Made by a program: the position numbers and the translations under genes. A DNA stretch of 5,687 nucleotides from Nitrospirota bacterium (GTDB taxonomy: Bacteria; Nitrospinota; Nitrospinia; Nitrospinales; Nitrospinaceae), in the NCBI GenBank assembly GCA_003229345.1, contig QIDN01000453.1, positions 1 to 5,687 of the forward strand, read 5' to 3'. A model generated the notes under the pieces. That model was given only the letters and a program-made list of their open reading frames with translations. It did no database searches and was not told the origin of the DNA. Shown here one piece after another: positions 1 through 4,413 of this stretch; position 1 is the first letter of the stretch; the number at the start of each line of letters is the position of its first letter.

Positions 1-137
1 AGGCTCAATTGAACCAGATTGATGAGGATCACCCTCACCCACCAGCCGGGAACGTGCGGTAATCGCTGGTCGGGTATGATTCGCTCCAGAGTCATCAAAC
101 CCACGGCAATCAAGATTAAAGTAGTAACGAGCCACAT
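1..137 (-). CDS. Sterol desaturase / fatty acid hydroxylase-like membrane protein, N-terminal fragment (cut by window edge)
   Basis: The minus strand reads open from ATG at 137 to the window edge: 45 complete codons and two more bases, with no stop. It begins MWLVTTLILIAVGLMTLER, a hydrophobic first membrane segment (about residues 3-16), followed by IIPDQRLPHVPGWW and a second hydrophobic start, VRVILINLVQL. A short hydrophobic helix, then ER..P..RLP.VPGWW.R, then LINLVQL resembles the N-terminus of bacterial sterol desaturase / fatty acid hydroxylase proteins, which are di-iron membrane oxygenases. The His-box motifs that would prove this lie outside the window. The start is well fixed, because an in-frame TAA lies two codons upstream (143-141). 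No strong Shine-Dalgarno is visible. It is on the same strand as the small membrane protein gene ending at 256, with a 118-base gap. Family assignment comes from recalled resemblance only; the open frame and start are seen directly. Confidence 0.6.
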   Translation of the reverse strand, partial: MWLVTTLILIAVGLMTLERIIPDQRLPHVPGWWVRVILINLVQLS

Positions 138-158
138 ATCTTAGGATAACTCTTACAG

Positions 159-187
159 GTATAATAATAAAGGCCCGATGATTTCAA
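159..187 (-). promoter_or_regulatory. Candidate promoter for the sterol desaturase-like gene
   Basis: On the minus strand, TTGAAA (187-182, five of six matches to the -35 consensus) is followed after 15 bases by TATTAT (166-161), or after 17 bases by the poorer TTATAC (164-159). Transcription would begin near 153, giving a leader of about 16 bases before the ATG at 137. This is motif matching only. Confidence 0.35.
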
Positions 188-221
188 ACTGCCGTTTACC
201 CGACCCTGAATTTGAGGATCG

Positions 222-237
222 GTTTTACACCTAAAAC
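222..237. other. Short perfect hairpin between two minus-strand genes
   Basis: GTTTTA (222-227) and TAAAAC (232-237) form a perfect 6-bp stem around a 4-base loop, with GATC on each side (217-220 and 240-243). It lies just after the stop of the small membrane protein gene (256). There is no T-run next to it, so it is not a convincing intrinsic terminator. Confidence 0.3.
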
Positions 238-255
238 TTGATCGCTGGGATCACC

Positions 256-639
256 TTACAAAAGTTCCCGGGAGAATGTCTGGCAGGGATTGCTCACCGC
301 GTAAGAATAGATGATGGGCGTGAATTCCGAAAATTTGGAAGCACCGGGGGCGGAGGGAACTGGGAGACTCATCGGATACTGAAAAGTGCCGCTTTTCAAA
401 TCTTCGCCCGGCCAGTAGAACCATTCGGGATCGGCGGCCAATTTTGGGAACCGCTGATCAAACTCTTCCTTTGAAAGATAGCGGGCGTGCTCCATGCAAA
501 AGTTGACGAAATAAGCCCTCACGACCTTGGCCTCCTGCACCGTTTTGGAATCCTTCATATACAACATTACAGTTACAGCCATCAACAATACGAGACCCAA
601 AACCACAGCAACCGTCATAAACTTTTTCTTAGATTTCAT
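256..639 (-). CDS. Small single-pass membrane protein of unknown function
   Basis: This 127-residue protein is not recognised. It starts MKSKKKF, a positively charged N-terminus, followed by one strong hydrophobic segment at about residues 8-27, so an anchor with the N-terminus inside is likely. The rest is soluble and probably outside the cytoplasm: a helix-like stretch with two Cys overall (one in NFCMEHARYLS, one near the C-terminus), then an aromatic- and proline-rich part (PEWFYWPGEDL, YPMSLPVPSAPG). The ATG at 639 is preferred over a possible start at 714, because the longer form adds 25 residues of non-signal-like sequence ahead of an otherwise typical membrane anchor. No Shine-Dalgarno precedes 639. 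Instead TATACT (651-646) sits six bases upstream, which would place the transcript start at or next to the ATG. The gene lies upstream of the sterol desaturase-like gene on the same strand, but a functional link is not shown. Confidence 0.7.
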   Translation of the reverse strand: MKSKKKFMTVAVVLGLVLLMAVTVMLYMKDSKTVQEAKVVRAYFVNFCMEHARYLSKEEFDQRFPKLAADPEWFYWPGEDLKSGTFQYPMSLPVPSAPGASKFSEFTPIIYSYAVSNPCQTFSRELL

Positions 640-675
640 AGAATCAGTATAACAGGAGAAAGAACAATTTTGGGT

Positions 676-873
676 CCAGCGACACGCTGGGGAAAAAGTT
701 CGGATGAAACTCAAGTAACTTTGCCCGTCGTGAGCAAACTCGCCCTCCGCGAAGGAGGCGGAGAACCTCCGCTGGAAAGTTTACACTCTAATGGCGAAGA
801 CAAAGGCTGGTTTGCCCAGCCAAGTCCCAGCTAAATTGCCCCTCTGGCTAAGAGTGGAGGCGGTGATTCGCCT
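676..873. repeat. Cluster of six short hairpins in non-coding DNA
   Basis: Six inverted repeats fall within 198 bases. They are CCAGCG/CGCTGG (676-690, 3-base loop); a CGCCcTCC/GGAGGCG stem with a one-base bulge (741-760); GCGGAG/CTCCGC (758-772, 3-base loop); GGCTGG/CCAGCC (805-821, 5-base loop); CCCCTCT/AGAGTGG with one mismatch (839-857, 5-base loop); and AGGCG/CGCCT (858-873, 6-base loop). The second and third overlap and compete for GGAGGCGGAG (754-763), which sits between two copies of CCTCCGC (744-750 and 766-772). The pattern resembles an intergenic palindromic repeat unit or a structured RNA. Which of these it is cannot be decided from one copy. Confidence 0.5.
776..787. repeat. 12-bp direct repeat, copy 1 (AAAGTTTACACT)
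   Basis: AAAGTTTACACT occurs here and again at 916-927, exactly 140 bases apart. Copy 1 is in the hairpin cluster; copy 2 overlaps the stop codon of the MFS gene. A 12-bp match is expected about once by chance in a window this size, so only the close spacing makes it notable. Confidence 0.35.
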
Positions 874-915
874 GTATCTATTTGAAATCATTTCTTCATT
901 TTTTCGATTACTATA

Positions 916-927
916 AAAGTTTACACT
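916..927. repeat. 12-bp direct repeat, copy 2 (AAAGTTTACACT)
   Basis: This is the second copy of the repeat at 776-787. It covers the stop codon (923-921) and the last codon of the MFS transporter gene. Confidence 0.35.
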
Positions 928-2204
928 TCTGCTGCTTTATTTTCATTGTACAGAAACCAAACCGTTAGCATTAGGGTGATGATTCCCATGAACATTAGTA
1001 ATAATAAAACTGGGCCCCAACCCATCGAGTCGGCAACTCTTCCGATAATAATACCAAAGATTGCAGAAGCGAAATAACCGCCAATATCTAAAATAGAAAT
1101 TAATATTCCGGAGAATGGTCCACCATATTTGATTGAAAAAATACTCATGGGCAAATAATAAGCTGGTGCCACGGAGAGGCCAAAACCAAATAGGCAAATA
1201 TAGATAACCAAAATATTCATCTGCAGTGAGAATGAAAAATAAGATAAATTATAAATAACCACGATACATAGCACCGCGATACCCAATAAAAAACCGATAA
1301 CTTTAGTTATTGTTTTAGCAGGCAATGCATCAAAAACATATCCACCCGCTAAAACAGAGACAACGGAGCCGATGGGGAAAGCGCTGGCGGTCATGACAGC
1401 ATTGGCCTCAGAAATATCTAATGTTTCTTTTATAAATATAGGAACAAAATTCAAGAAATCTACCATTATGGTGAGCCCCATCATGGCAAAAAATATCAGG
1501 CAGACTCTCTTGCTTTTAAGAAAATCAAATAGCGCGAATTTCAGAGTCTTATTGTAGAGTGGATGGCCAATATGTTGCTGTGAATCTTGCCTTTTGGGCT
1601 GATCATCCTGTTGAATTTTATCTGGTTTTTCCGGCACACAGAAATGCCAAATGATAACCATTAGGATGCCAATGCTGGCGGACACATAAAGAACAGATCG
1701 CCATGGTAGATAGTTTAGTAAAAAGCCAAAAACCAGTGTTGCAAAAATGGTTCCGCATCGGCTGGAAGTGGAGATATAGCCCCATGCCCGGCCATATTGA
1801 GATGAGTGATACCAATGTCCGATTAAATTGGCTAAAGACGGCCAGCCTCCCGCTTTGGACATGGCCAAGCTGAAAAAAATCAAATTAAACGCAAAGATAT
1901 TATAGCTAAAACCAAATAAAATTATGCCAATACTTAAAATCAAAAGACTCACTAAAAAACTTTTTTTCCCGCCAAATCTATCCGCACCCAAGCCAAATAG
2001 AATTTTGCCGAATATTCCACCGATACTGCCACTTGCCAATATTTCCCCAAATTGAGTTTTACTCATAGCAACCAGTGGGTCCGAAATTAACGATGGTGAA
2101 ATTACGATGATACTGTATTTCATAATCATCGATACGGCGTAAGCAAAATACATTAGGGCCAATAATTTTATTTGCGAGCTAACAAATTTTTGCGGATTTT
2201 CCAT
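921..2204 (-). CDS. MFS transporter, 12 membrane segments, resembling the organic anion / organophosphate branch
   Basis: The 427-residue length, the many hydrophobic segments and the central hydrophilic loop (about residues 190-230, rich in K, D and Q) are typical of a major facilitator superfamily permease of the inner membrane. The motif A region is visible in the loop after segment 2 (GLGADRFGGKK, 71-81), with a degenerate counterpart in the second half (GGYVFDALPAK, 287-297). GGWPSLANLIGHWY followed by YGRAWG (119-142) resembles the GWP....HW....RG stretch of the GlpT/UhpT and hexuronate/phthalate-type anion:cation symporter groups. The basic residue in segment 1 is Lys (MKYS, about 29), where GlpT has Arg. 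Substrate cannot be assigned. Upstream, AAAGG is weak and about 10 bases from the ATG. The gene is visibly more AT-rich than mscS and the paralog genes, which may indicate acquisition by transfer. It stands alone and has its own candidate promoter and operators at 2231-2278. Confidence 0.9.
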   Translation of the reverse strand: MENPQKFVSSQIKLLALMYFAYAVSMIMKYSIIVISPSLISDPLVAMSKTQFGEILASGSIGGIFGKILFGLGADRFGGKKSFLVSLLILSIGIILFGFSYNIFAFNLIFFSLAMSKAGGWPSLANLIGHWYHSSQYGRAWGYISTSSRCGTIFATLVFGFLLNYLPWRSVLYVSASIGILMVIIWHFCVPEKPDKIQQDDQPKRQDSQQHIGHPLYNKTLKFALFDFLKSKRVCLIFFAMMGLTIMVDFLNFVPIFIKETLDISEANAVMTASAFPIGSVVSVLAGGYVFDALPAKTITKVIGFLLGIAVLCIVVIYNLSYFSFSLQMNILVIYICLFGFGLSVAPAYYLPMSIFSIKYGGPFSGILISILDIGGYFASAIFGIIIGRVADSMGWGPVLLLLMFMGIITLMLTVWFLYNENKAAEV

Positions 2205-2230
2205 GTCTGAGCTTACCTTTTTTCTTTAAA

Positions 2231-2244
2231 ATAAAACGTTTTAT
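2231..2244. promoter_or_regulatory. Perfect 14-bp palindrome, candidate repressor operator of the MFS gene
   Basis: ATAAAACGTTTTAT is a perfect palindrome with a central CG, 27 bases before the transporter ATG. It lies about 10-25 bases downstream of the expected transcription start from the TATAAT box at 2267-2262, a usual place for a repressor site. AT-rich arms around a central CG are typical of LacI/GalR-family operators; that family link is inference. No regulator gene is in the window. Confidence 0.45.
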
Positions 2245-2253
2245 CAATGAAGG

Positions 2254-2278
2254 TCCACTCAATTATAAAAAGAGTGGA
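2254..2278 (-). promoter_or_regulatory. Candidate MFS promoter: TATAAT inside a 7-bp inverted repeat
   Basis: A perfect minus-strand -10 box TATAAT (2267-2262) lies in the 11-base spacer between arms TCCACTC (2254-2260) and GAGTGGA (2272-2278). No good -35 box is seen 16-18 bases upstream, which would fit an activator-dependent promoter. The inverted repeat could itself be a regulator site covering the -10 region. The start of transcription would be near 2255, giving a leader of about 50 bases. Confidence 0.45.
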
Positions 2279-2386
2279 GCGAACCCCATTACAGAGAATC
2301 TGGAATAGTTAGAAGTTGAAGGTAATTTAGCTCTCGGTTTGTTTTAGGTTTTTACATTGCAGGGCAACTCTGGACAGTTAGAAACC

Positions 2387-2412
2387 AAAAAACCCAGCAT
2401 TTCTGCTGGGTT
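2387..2412 (-). terminator. Intrinsic terminator of tmRNA
   Basis: On the minus strand, AACCCAGCA pairs with TGCTGGGTT around a GAAA tetraloop (2412-2391). The T-run of six (2392-2387) overlaps the stem end. It follows the tmRNA 3' end (2445) by 32 bases, as expected for a precursor that is trimmed after termination. Confidence 0.9.
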
Positions 2413-2444
2413 ACAGTCTCTATTGGATTTCCAGGATGAAAATT

Positions 2445-2806
2445 TGGTGGAGGCGGGGGGAATCGAACCCCCGTCCGAAAGTCGTCAACGCAAAGCGTCT
2501 ACATGCTTAGTTCGCTCTTTGGGTCTCGTTCGGGCTACTCCAGCGAACAGGATTTCACCCGAACCAGTCTCTTGATCACCGCATACCCCCGAGACGCTGG
2601 GCACGAAGCTCGTTCGCTAAAGTGACGTTCTTCTAAACCTCACGAACAAAAGAATAGAGAACGGTAACCAGGTAAAACGAGTTTACGCGGCTACTGCATA
2701 GTCATAATCATTGGCGATTATGGTTTGTGCCGTTTTTTTACGGGCCAACGGCATCCCGTGCATGCAACTTTGATCTCAATACTCCCGTCGAATCCAGATC
2801 GCCCCC
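2445..2806 (-). ncRNA. ssrA: Transfer-messenger RNA (tmRNA)
   Basis: This RNA rescues stalled ribosomes: charged with alanine, it enters the empty A site with SmpB and then serves as message for a degradation tag. The 362-base RNA has the hallmark 5' segment containing GGATTCGACGGG. Its 3' end is tRNA-like, with a T arm (GGGGGTTCGATTCCCCC) and an encoded CCA (2447-2445). The 5' end GGGGGCG pairs with CGCCTCC to form the seven-pair acceptor stem. The third pair is G-U, the alanine identity element recognised by alanyl-tRNA synthetase. The tag frame reads from 2715 to 2683 as ANDYDYAVAA followed by TAA. This is the one-piece, non-permuted form. It has its own promoter upstream (2843-2871) and a strong terminator downstream (2387-2412). 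Some 36 bases between the expected transcript start and the mature 5' end would be removed by RNase P. Confidence 0.97.
2683..2715 (-). other. tmRNA tag-peptide reading frame (ANDYDYAVAA, then TAA)
   Basis: The resume codon is GCC at 2715-2713, preceded by TAATC, where E. coli has TAGTC before its GCA. Ten codons give A-N-D-Y-D-Y-A-V-A-A, ending in TAA at 2685-2683. The ALAA/AVAA-type end is the usual signal for ClpXP and ClpAP proteases, and the acidic, tyrosine-containing middle is typical of proteobacterial-like tags. Confidence 0.92.
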
Positions 2807-2842
2807 AAAATTGAGGTGTGTGAGGAGTACTACTCTACTTAT

Positions 2843-2871
2843 AATATAACACCCCCACCGGAGAATTCCAA
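2843..2871 (-). promoter_or_regulatory. Promoter of ssrA
   Basis: On the minus strand, TTGGAA (2871-2866) and TATATT (2848-2843, five of six matches) are separated by exactly 17 bases. Transcription would start near 2836-2838. The mature tmRNA begins at 2806, leaving a leader of roughly 30-35 bases for removal. Confidence 0.6.
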
Positions 2872-2909
2872 TGAAGTCTCACCCAGGTGACGGCATCCTA
2901 GAGGCCTCA

Positions 2910-2934
2910 TAACTCATTATAAAATAATGAGTTA
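2910..2934. other. AT-rich 11-bp hairpin overlapping the dodecin stop codon
   Basis: TAACTCATTAT (2910-2920) and ATAATGAGTTA (2924-2934) form a perfect 11-bp stem with an AAA loop. The right arm includes the TAA stop of the dodecin gene (2934-2932). There is no T-run after it in the minus direction (ATGAGGCC follows), so it is not a standard terminator. It may stabilise the transcript 3' end or act as a weak terminator before ssrA. Confidence 0.45.
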
Positions 2935-3144
2935 GTGTGAAACGTATTTGAACGACAGGTGAACGCGGGCGCGATAGGCGACGACTTTGCCGTTTTCCAC
3001 CTTCATGTCCAGTTTGCTGACTTCCGCGACTCTGAGGTCGTCCAGCGATTTCGAAGCGGTTTCCACCGCATGTTTCGCGGCATCTTCCCAGGATTTCGTG
3101 CTGGTTCCCACCAGTTCGATGATTTTGTAAATGCTGTCCGGCAT
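2932..3144 (-). CDS. Dodecin family protein, flavin-tryptophan-less type
   Basis: The 70-residue length and the pattern YKIIELVGTS (6-15), SWEDAAKHAVETASKSL (18-34) and LRVAEV (37-42), then GKVVAYRARVHLSFKYV (52-68), match dodecins. These form a beta-alpha-beta-beta fold that assembles into a hollow 12-mer in the cytosol. Classical flavin-storing dodecins have Trp in the (L)xWFEV position and Gln in YQVTLKV; here these are Val39 and Arg58. This is like the mycobacterial SecE2 (Rv0379) group, described as a calcium-type dodecin without the flavin sandwich, so flavin storage should not be assumed. The start is firm: AAAGGAGGG (3157-3149) lies five bases before the ATG. It forms its own transcription unit with a TATAAT box upstream (3222-3217). 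Codon composition is like that of the neighbouring paralogs. Confidence 0.92.
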   Translation of the reverse strand: MPDSIYKIIELVGTSTKSWEDAAKHAVETASKSLDDLRVAEVSKLDMKVENGKVVAYRARVHLSFKYVSH

Positions 3145-3216
3145 GATGCCCTCCTTTATTTAAGGTCATGATAAATCGAATACTTTTAAAACCGTCCGTT
3201 GACCGGTAAATGAACC

Positions 3217-3237
3217 ATTATAGACCTCCTGTCTATA
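3217..3237 (-). promoter_or_regulatory. Candidate dodecin promoter: TATAAT overlapped by a 19-bp inverted repeat
   Basis: The minus strand has a perfect TATAAT (3222-3217), about 73 bases before the dodecin ATG. It overlaps the left arm of a perfect inverted repeat, TATAGAC (3219-3225), 5-base spacer, GTCTATA (3231-3237). A bound regulator would block the -10 box. No convincing -35 box is seen, so activator dependence is also possible. The right arm is extended into TCTATATAGA (3232-3241), itself a 10-bp palindrome. Confidence 0.45.
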
Positions 3238-3391
3238 TAGAACCAGACCGGGAGGTGTTTATTCGGATAAAAGGCCGAGGATGTGCCTGCAAACAGGGAA
3301 CCGTTTCAAAGCAGAGGGCAGGAACCGAATGTTCTATGGATCCAATGGGACAATTTAAGGCGTGCGAGTTGGGTTTAAACGTTGACGGGGG

Positions 3392-3748
3392 CTACCATTG
3401 CCAGGCGTGGACGGGGGGAAGCAGGATTTTGGAGGCCAGTTGGTAGGTTTCTCCCCGGTGAAAATTGACCAACTCCAGTTTAAAATCCTCTGTTATTTCA
3501 TCCGGAAAAAATTCTTCCAGTGTGTTGTAACAGACCCGCGCCTCGTCGTAGGAATTAAAAATTTGATGTCCGGGAGTGCTGAAGATTTCGATCGCATAAT
3601 CCCGCGCCTCTTCATCCCACTGCCAGAGACGCACCACGGAAGGGCTAACGGTGGGTGTGGTAAGCGGCAAGGCCAAGCCAGCTTTGTGGCGGGCTTCAAA
3701 CAAATCGCGCGCCGTGTGCACTTGCCCCCTAAAAAAATATTTGTACAT
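3392..3748 (-). CDS. Uncharacterised 118-residue protein, downstream member of a tandem paralog pair
   Basis: This family is not recognised. The protein starts MYKYFFRGQVHTARDLFEAR and contains LALP (25-28), VRLWQWDEEARDYAIEIF (39-56), PGH (59-61), FKLELVNFHRG (89-99) and SKILLP (106-111), ending HAWQW. No signal peptide or membrane segment is seen. The alternating aromatic/charged pattern suggests a small soluble alpha/beta protein. Aligned without gaps to the upstream gene (3862-4218), 48 of 118 residues are identical (about 41%), so the two arose by tandem duplication. The ATG at 3748 is chosen because the matching start is shared by both copies and a G-run (seven G, 3760-3754) lies five bases upstream. 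The gap to the upstream copy is 113 bases and holds a weak candidate promoter, so it may be transcribed both on its own and from upstream. Confidence 0.82.
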   Translation of the reverse strand: MYKYFFRGQVHTARDLFEARHKAGLALPLTTPTVSPSVVRLWQWDEEARDYAIEIFSTPGHQIFNSYDEARVCYNTLEEFFPDEITEDFKLELVNFHRGETYQLASKILLPPVHAWQW

Positions 3749-3790
3749 AAAATCCCCCCCGATGACCCGGAATGCAAAACTAACGTATGG

Positions 3791-3819
3791 ATAGTAATAA
3801 AAATAGAGAGCAGGCGCAA
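3791..3819 (-). promoter_or_regulatory. Weak candidate promoter between the two paralogs
   Basis: On the minus strand, TTGCGC (3819-3814) and TACTAT (3796-3791) are 17 bases apart, 43 bases before the downstream paralog ATG. The matches are only three and four of six. Confidence 0.25.
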
Positions 3820-3861
3820 GCTGAAAACCCTTCTATCCATGGCATTTTTTAAAACAATGCC

Positions 3862-4218
3862 CTACGCCTCCTTTGCCAGAAGAGTAGGAAATAGGATTTT
3901 AGATTGCAAGGTGCTGATTCTTCCCCGGTGGTACTGTATCAGCTCCAGCTTGACCTCCTCTCCGGCGTCCTCCGGATAATCGATTGTAAGAGCATTAAAA
4001 AAGGTCAGCGCATTACCATAATCTTTTAACACCCGATGTCCCGGAGCATCGAAAACCTCAATGGAGTAGTCCTGTTCCGTTTCGTCCCAATGCCAAATGC
4101 GAACGATGAAATGATCGATCGGGTTGATATCATCTGGCAGGGCAAGTTTCGTATGCCACCGCGCTTCATGAAATCCGGGTGCAAAATGGATCTGGTTGTT
4201 ATACAAGTATTTATACAT
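3862..4218 (-). CDS. Uncharacterised 118-residue protein, upstream member of a tandem paralog pair
   Basis: This family is not recognised. The protein starts MYKYLYNNQIHFAPGFHEAR and has LALP (25-28), VRIWHWDETEQDYSIEVF (39-56), PGH (59-61), VKLELIQYHRG (89-99) and SKILFP (106-111). It has the same length as the downstream copy and aligns to it without gaps. Conserved positions cluster in the W.WDE...DY.IE.F..PGH block and the KLEL..HRG block, which are the likely functional or structural core; the N-terminal third after LALP (29-38) and the C-terminus vary most. No signal peptide or membrane segment is seen. The frame is open to an ATG at 4314, but 4218 is preferred, since AAAGGGGGG (4234-4226) precedes it at proper distance and MYKY is shared by both copies. 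It is divergent from mscS across a 195-base region; TATATT (4275-4270) is a possible -10 box without a clear -35. Confidence 0.82.
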   Translation of the reverse strand: MYKYLYNNQIHFAPGFHEARWHTKLALPDDINPIDHFIVRIWHWDETEQDYSIEVFDAPGHRVLKDYGNALTFFNALTIDYPEDAGEEVKLELIQYHRGRISTLQSKILFPTLLAKEA

Positions 4219-4323
4219 CACCGATCCCCCCTTTCTGAGGTGGTCGTTACAGAATCTTCCCTTACTCCTAATATAATTCCACGACCGGATTGAGGCACAT
4301 TTTTTCCTCATCAAAAATCAGGA

Positions 4324-4370
4324 TTGATCGTTTGTAAAGCATTTATGGTAAATTAGCCCTTTATTAAAGG
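4324..4370 (+). promoter_or_regulatory. Candidate mscS promoter with a 13-bp palindrome near the start site
   Basis: TTGATC (4324-4329) and TAAATT (4349-4354) are spaced by 19 bases. The -10 is preceded by TGG, an extended -10 feature. The palindrome CCTTTATTAAAGG (4358-4370) would lie over the transcript start. The spacing is longer than ideal, so confidence is low. Confidence 0.3.
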
Positions 4371-4413
4371 CGAAATAATAGCGAAATGGTCACTCATCCA
4401 AATGGAGGTCAAA

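Larger units (their letters stand above)
640..920. other. Non-coding intergenic region of 281 bases between the small membrane protein and the MFS transporter
   Basis: No gene is supported here. A 115-residue open frame on the plus strand crosses it but starts inside the neighbouring gene and has no family-like features. The region holds a dense run of short GC-rich hairpins (676-873), listed separately, and an AT-rich tail (874-920) next to the transporter stop codon. No classical terminator with a T-run is seen after the transporter gene. Confidence 0.6.

Noticed and set aside
487..834. A 115-codon plus-strand open frame running into the intergenic hairpin cluster
   Set aside because: It starts inside the opposite-strand membrane protein gene, has no membrane, signal or domain pattern, and its second half is hairpin DNA.
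2445..2490. A tRNA-Ala-like 3' half
   Set aside because: The T arm, G-U acceptor pair and CCA belong to tmRNA; no separate tRNA with an anticodon arm is present.
2357..2575. A 72-codon plus-strand open frame across the ssrA terminator and tmRNA 3' end
   Set aside because: It is explained by tmRNA and its terminator on the other strand.
2879..3169. A 96-codon minus-strand open frame overlapping dodecin in another frame
   Set aside because: The dodecin frame has a strong Shine-Dalgarno and clear family match; the overlapping frame is Gly/Arg/His-rich and has neither.
3210..3446. A 78-codon plus-strand open frame between dodecin and the downstream paralog
   Set aside because: It overlaps the dodecin promoter region and the paralog 3' end on the other strand. 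It has several Cys but no recognisable pattern or ribosome site.
3398..3979. A 193-codon open frame on the plus strand spanning both paralogs
   Set aside because: It is antisense to two genes whose protein alignment (41% identity, no gaps) proves that the minus strand is coding. It has no Shine-Dalgarno support or family-like pattern.
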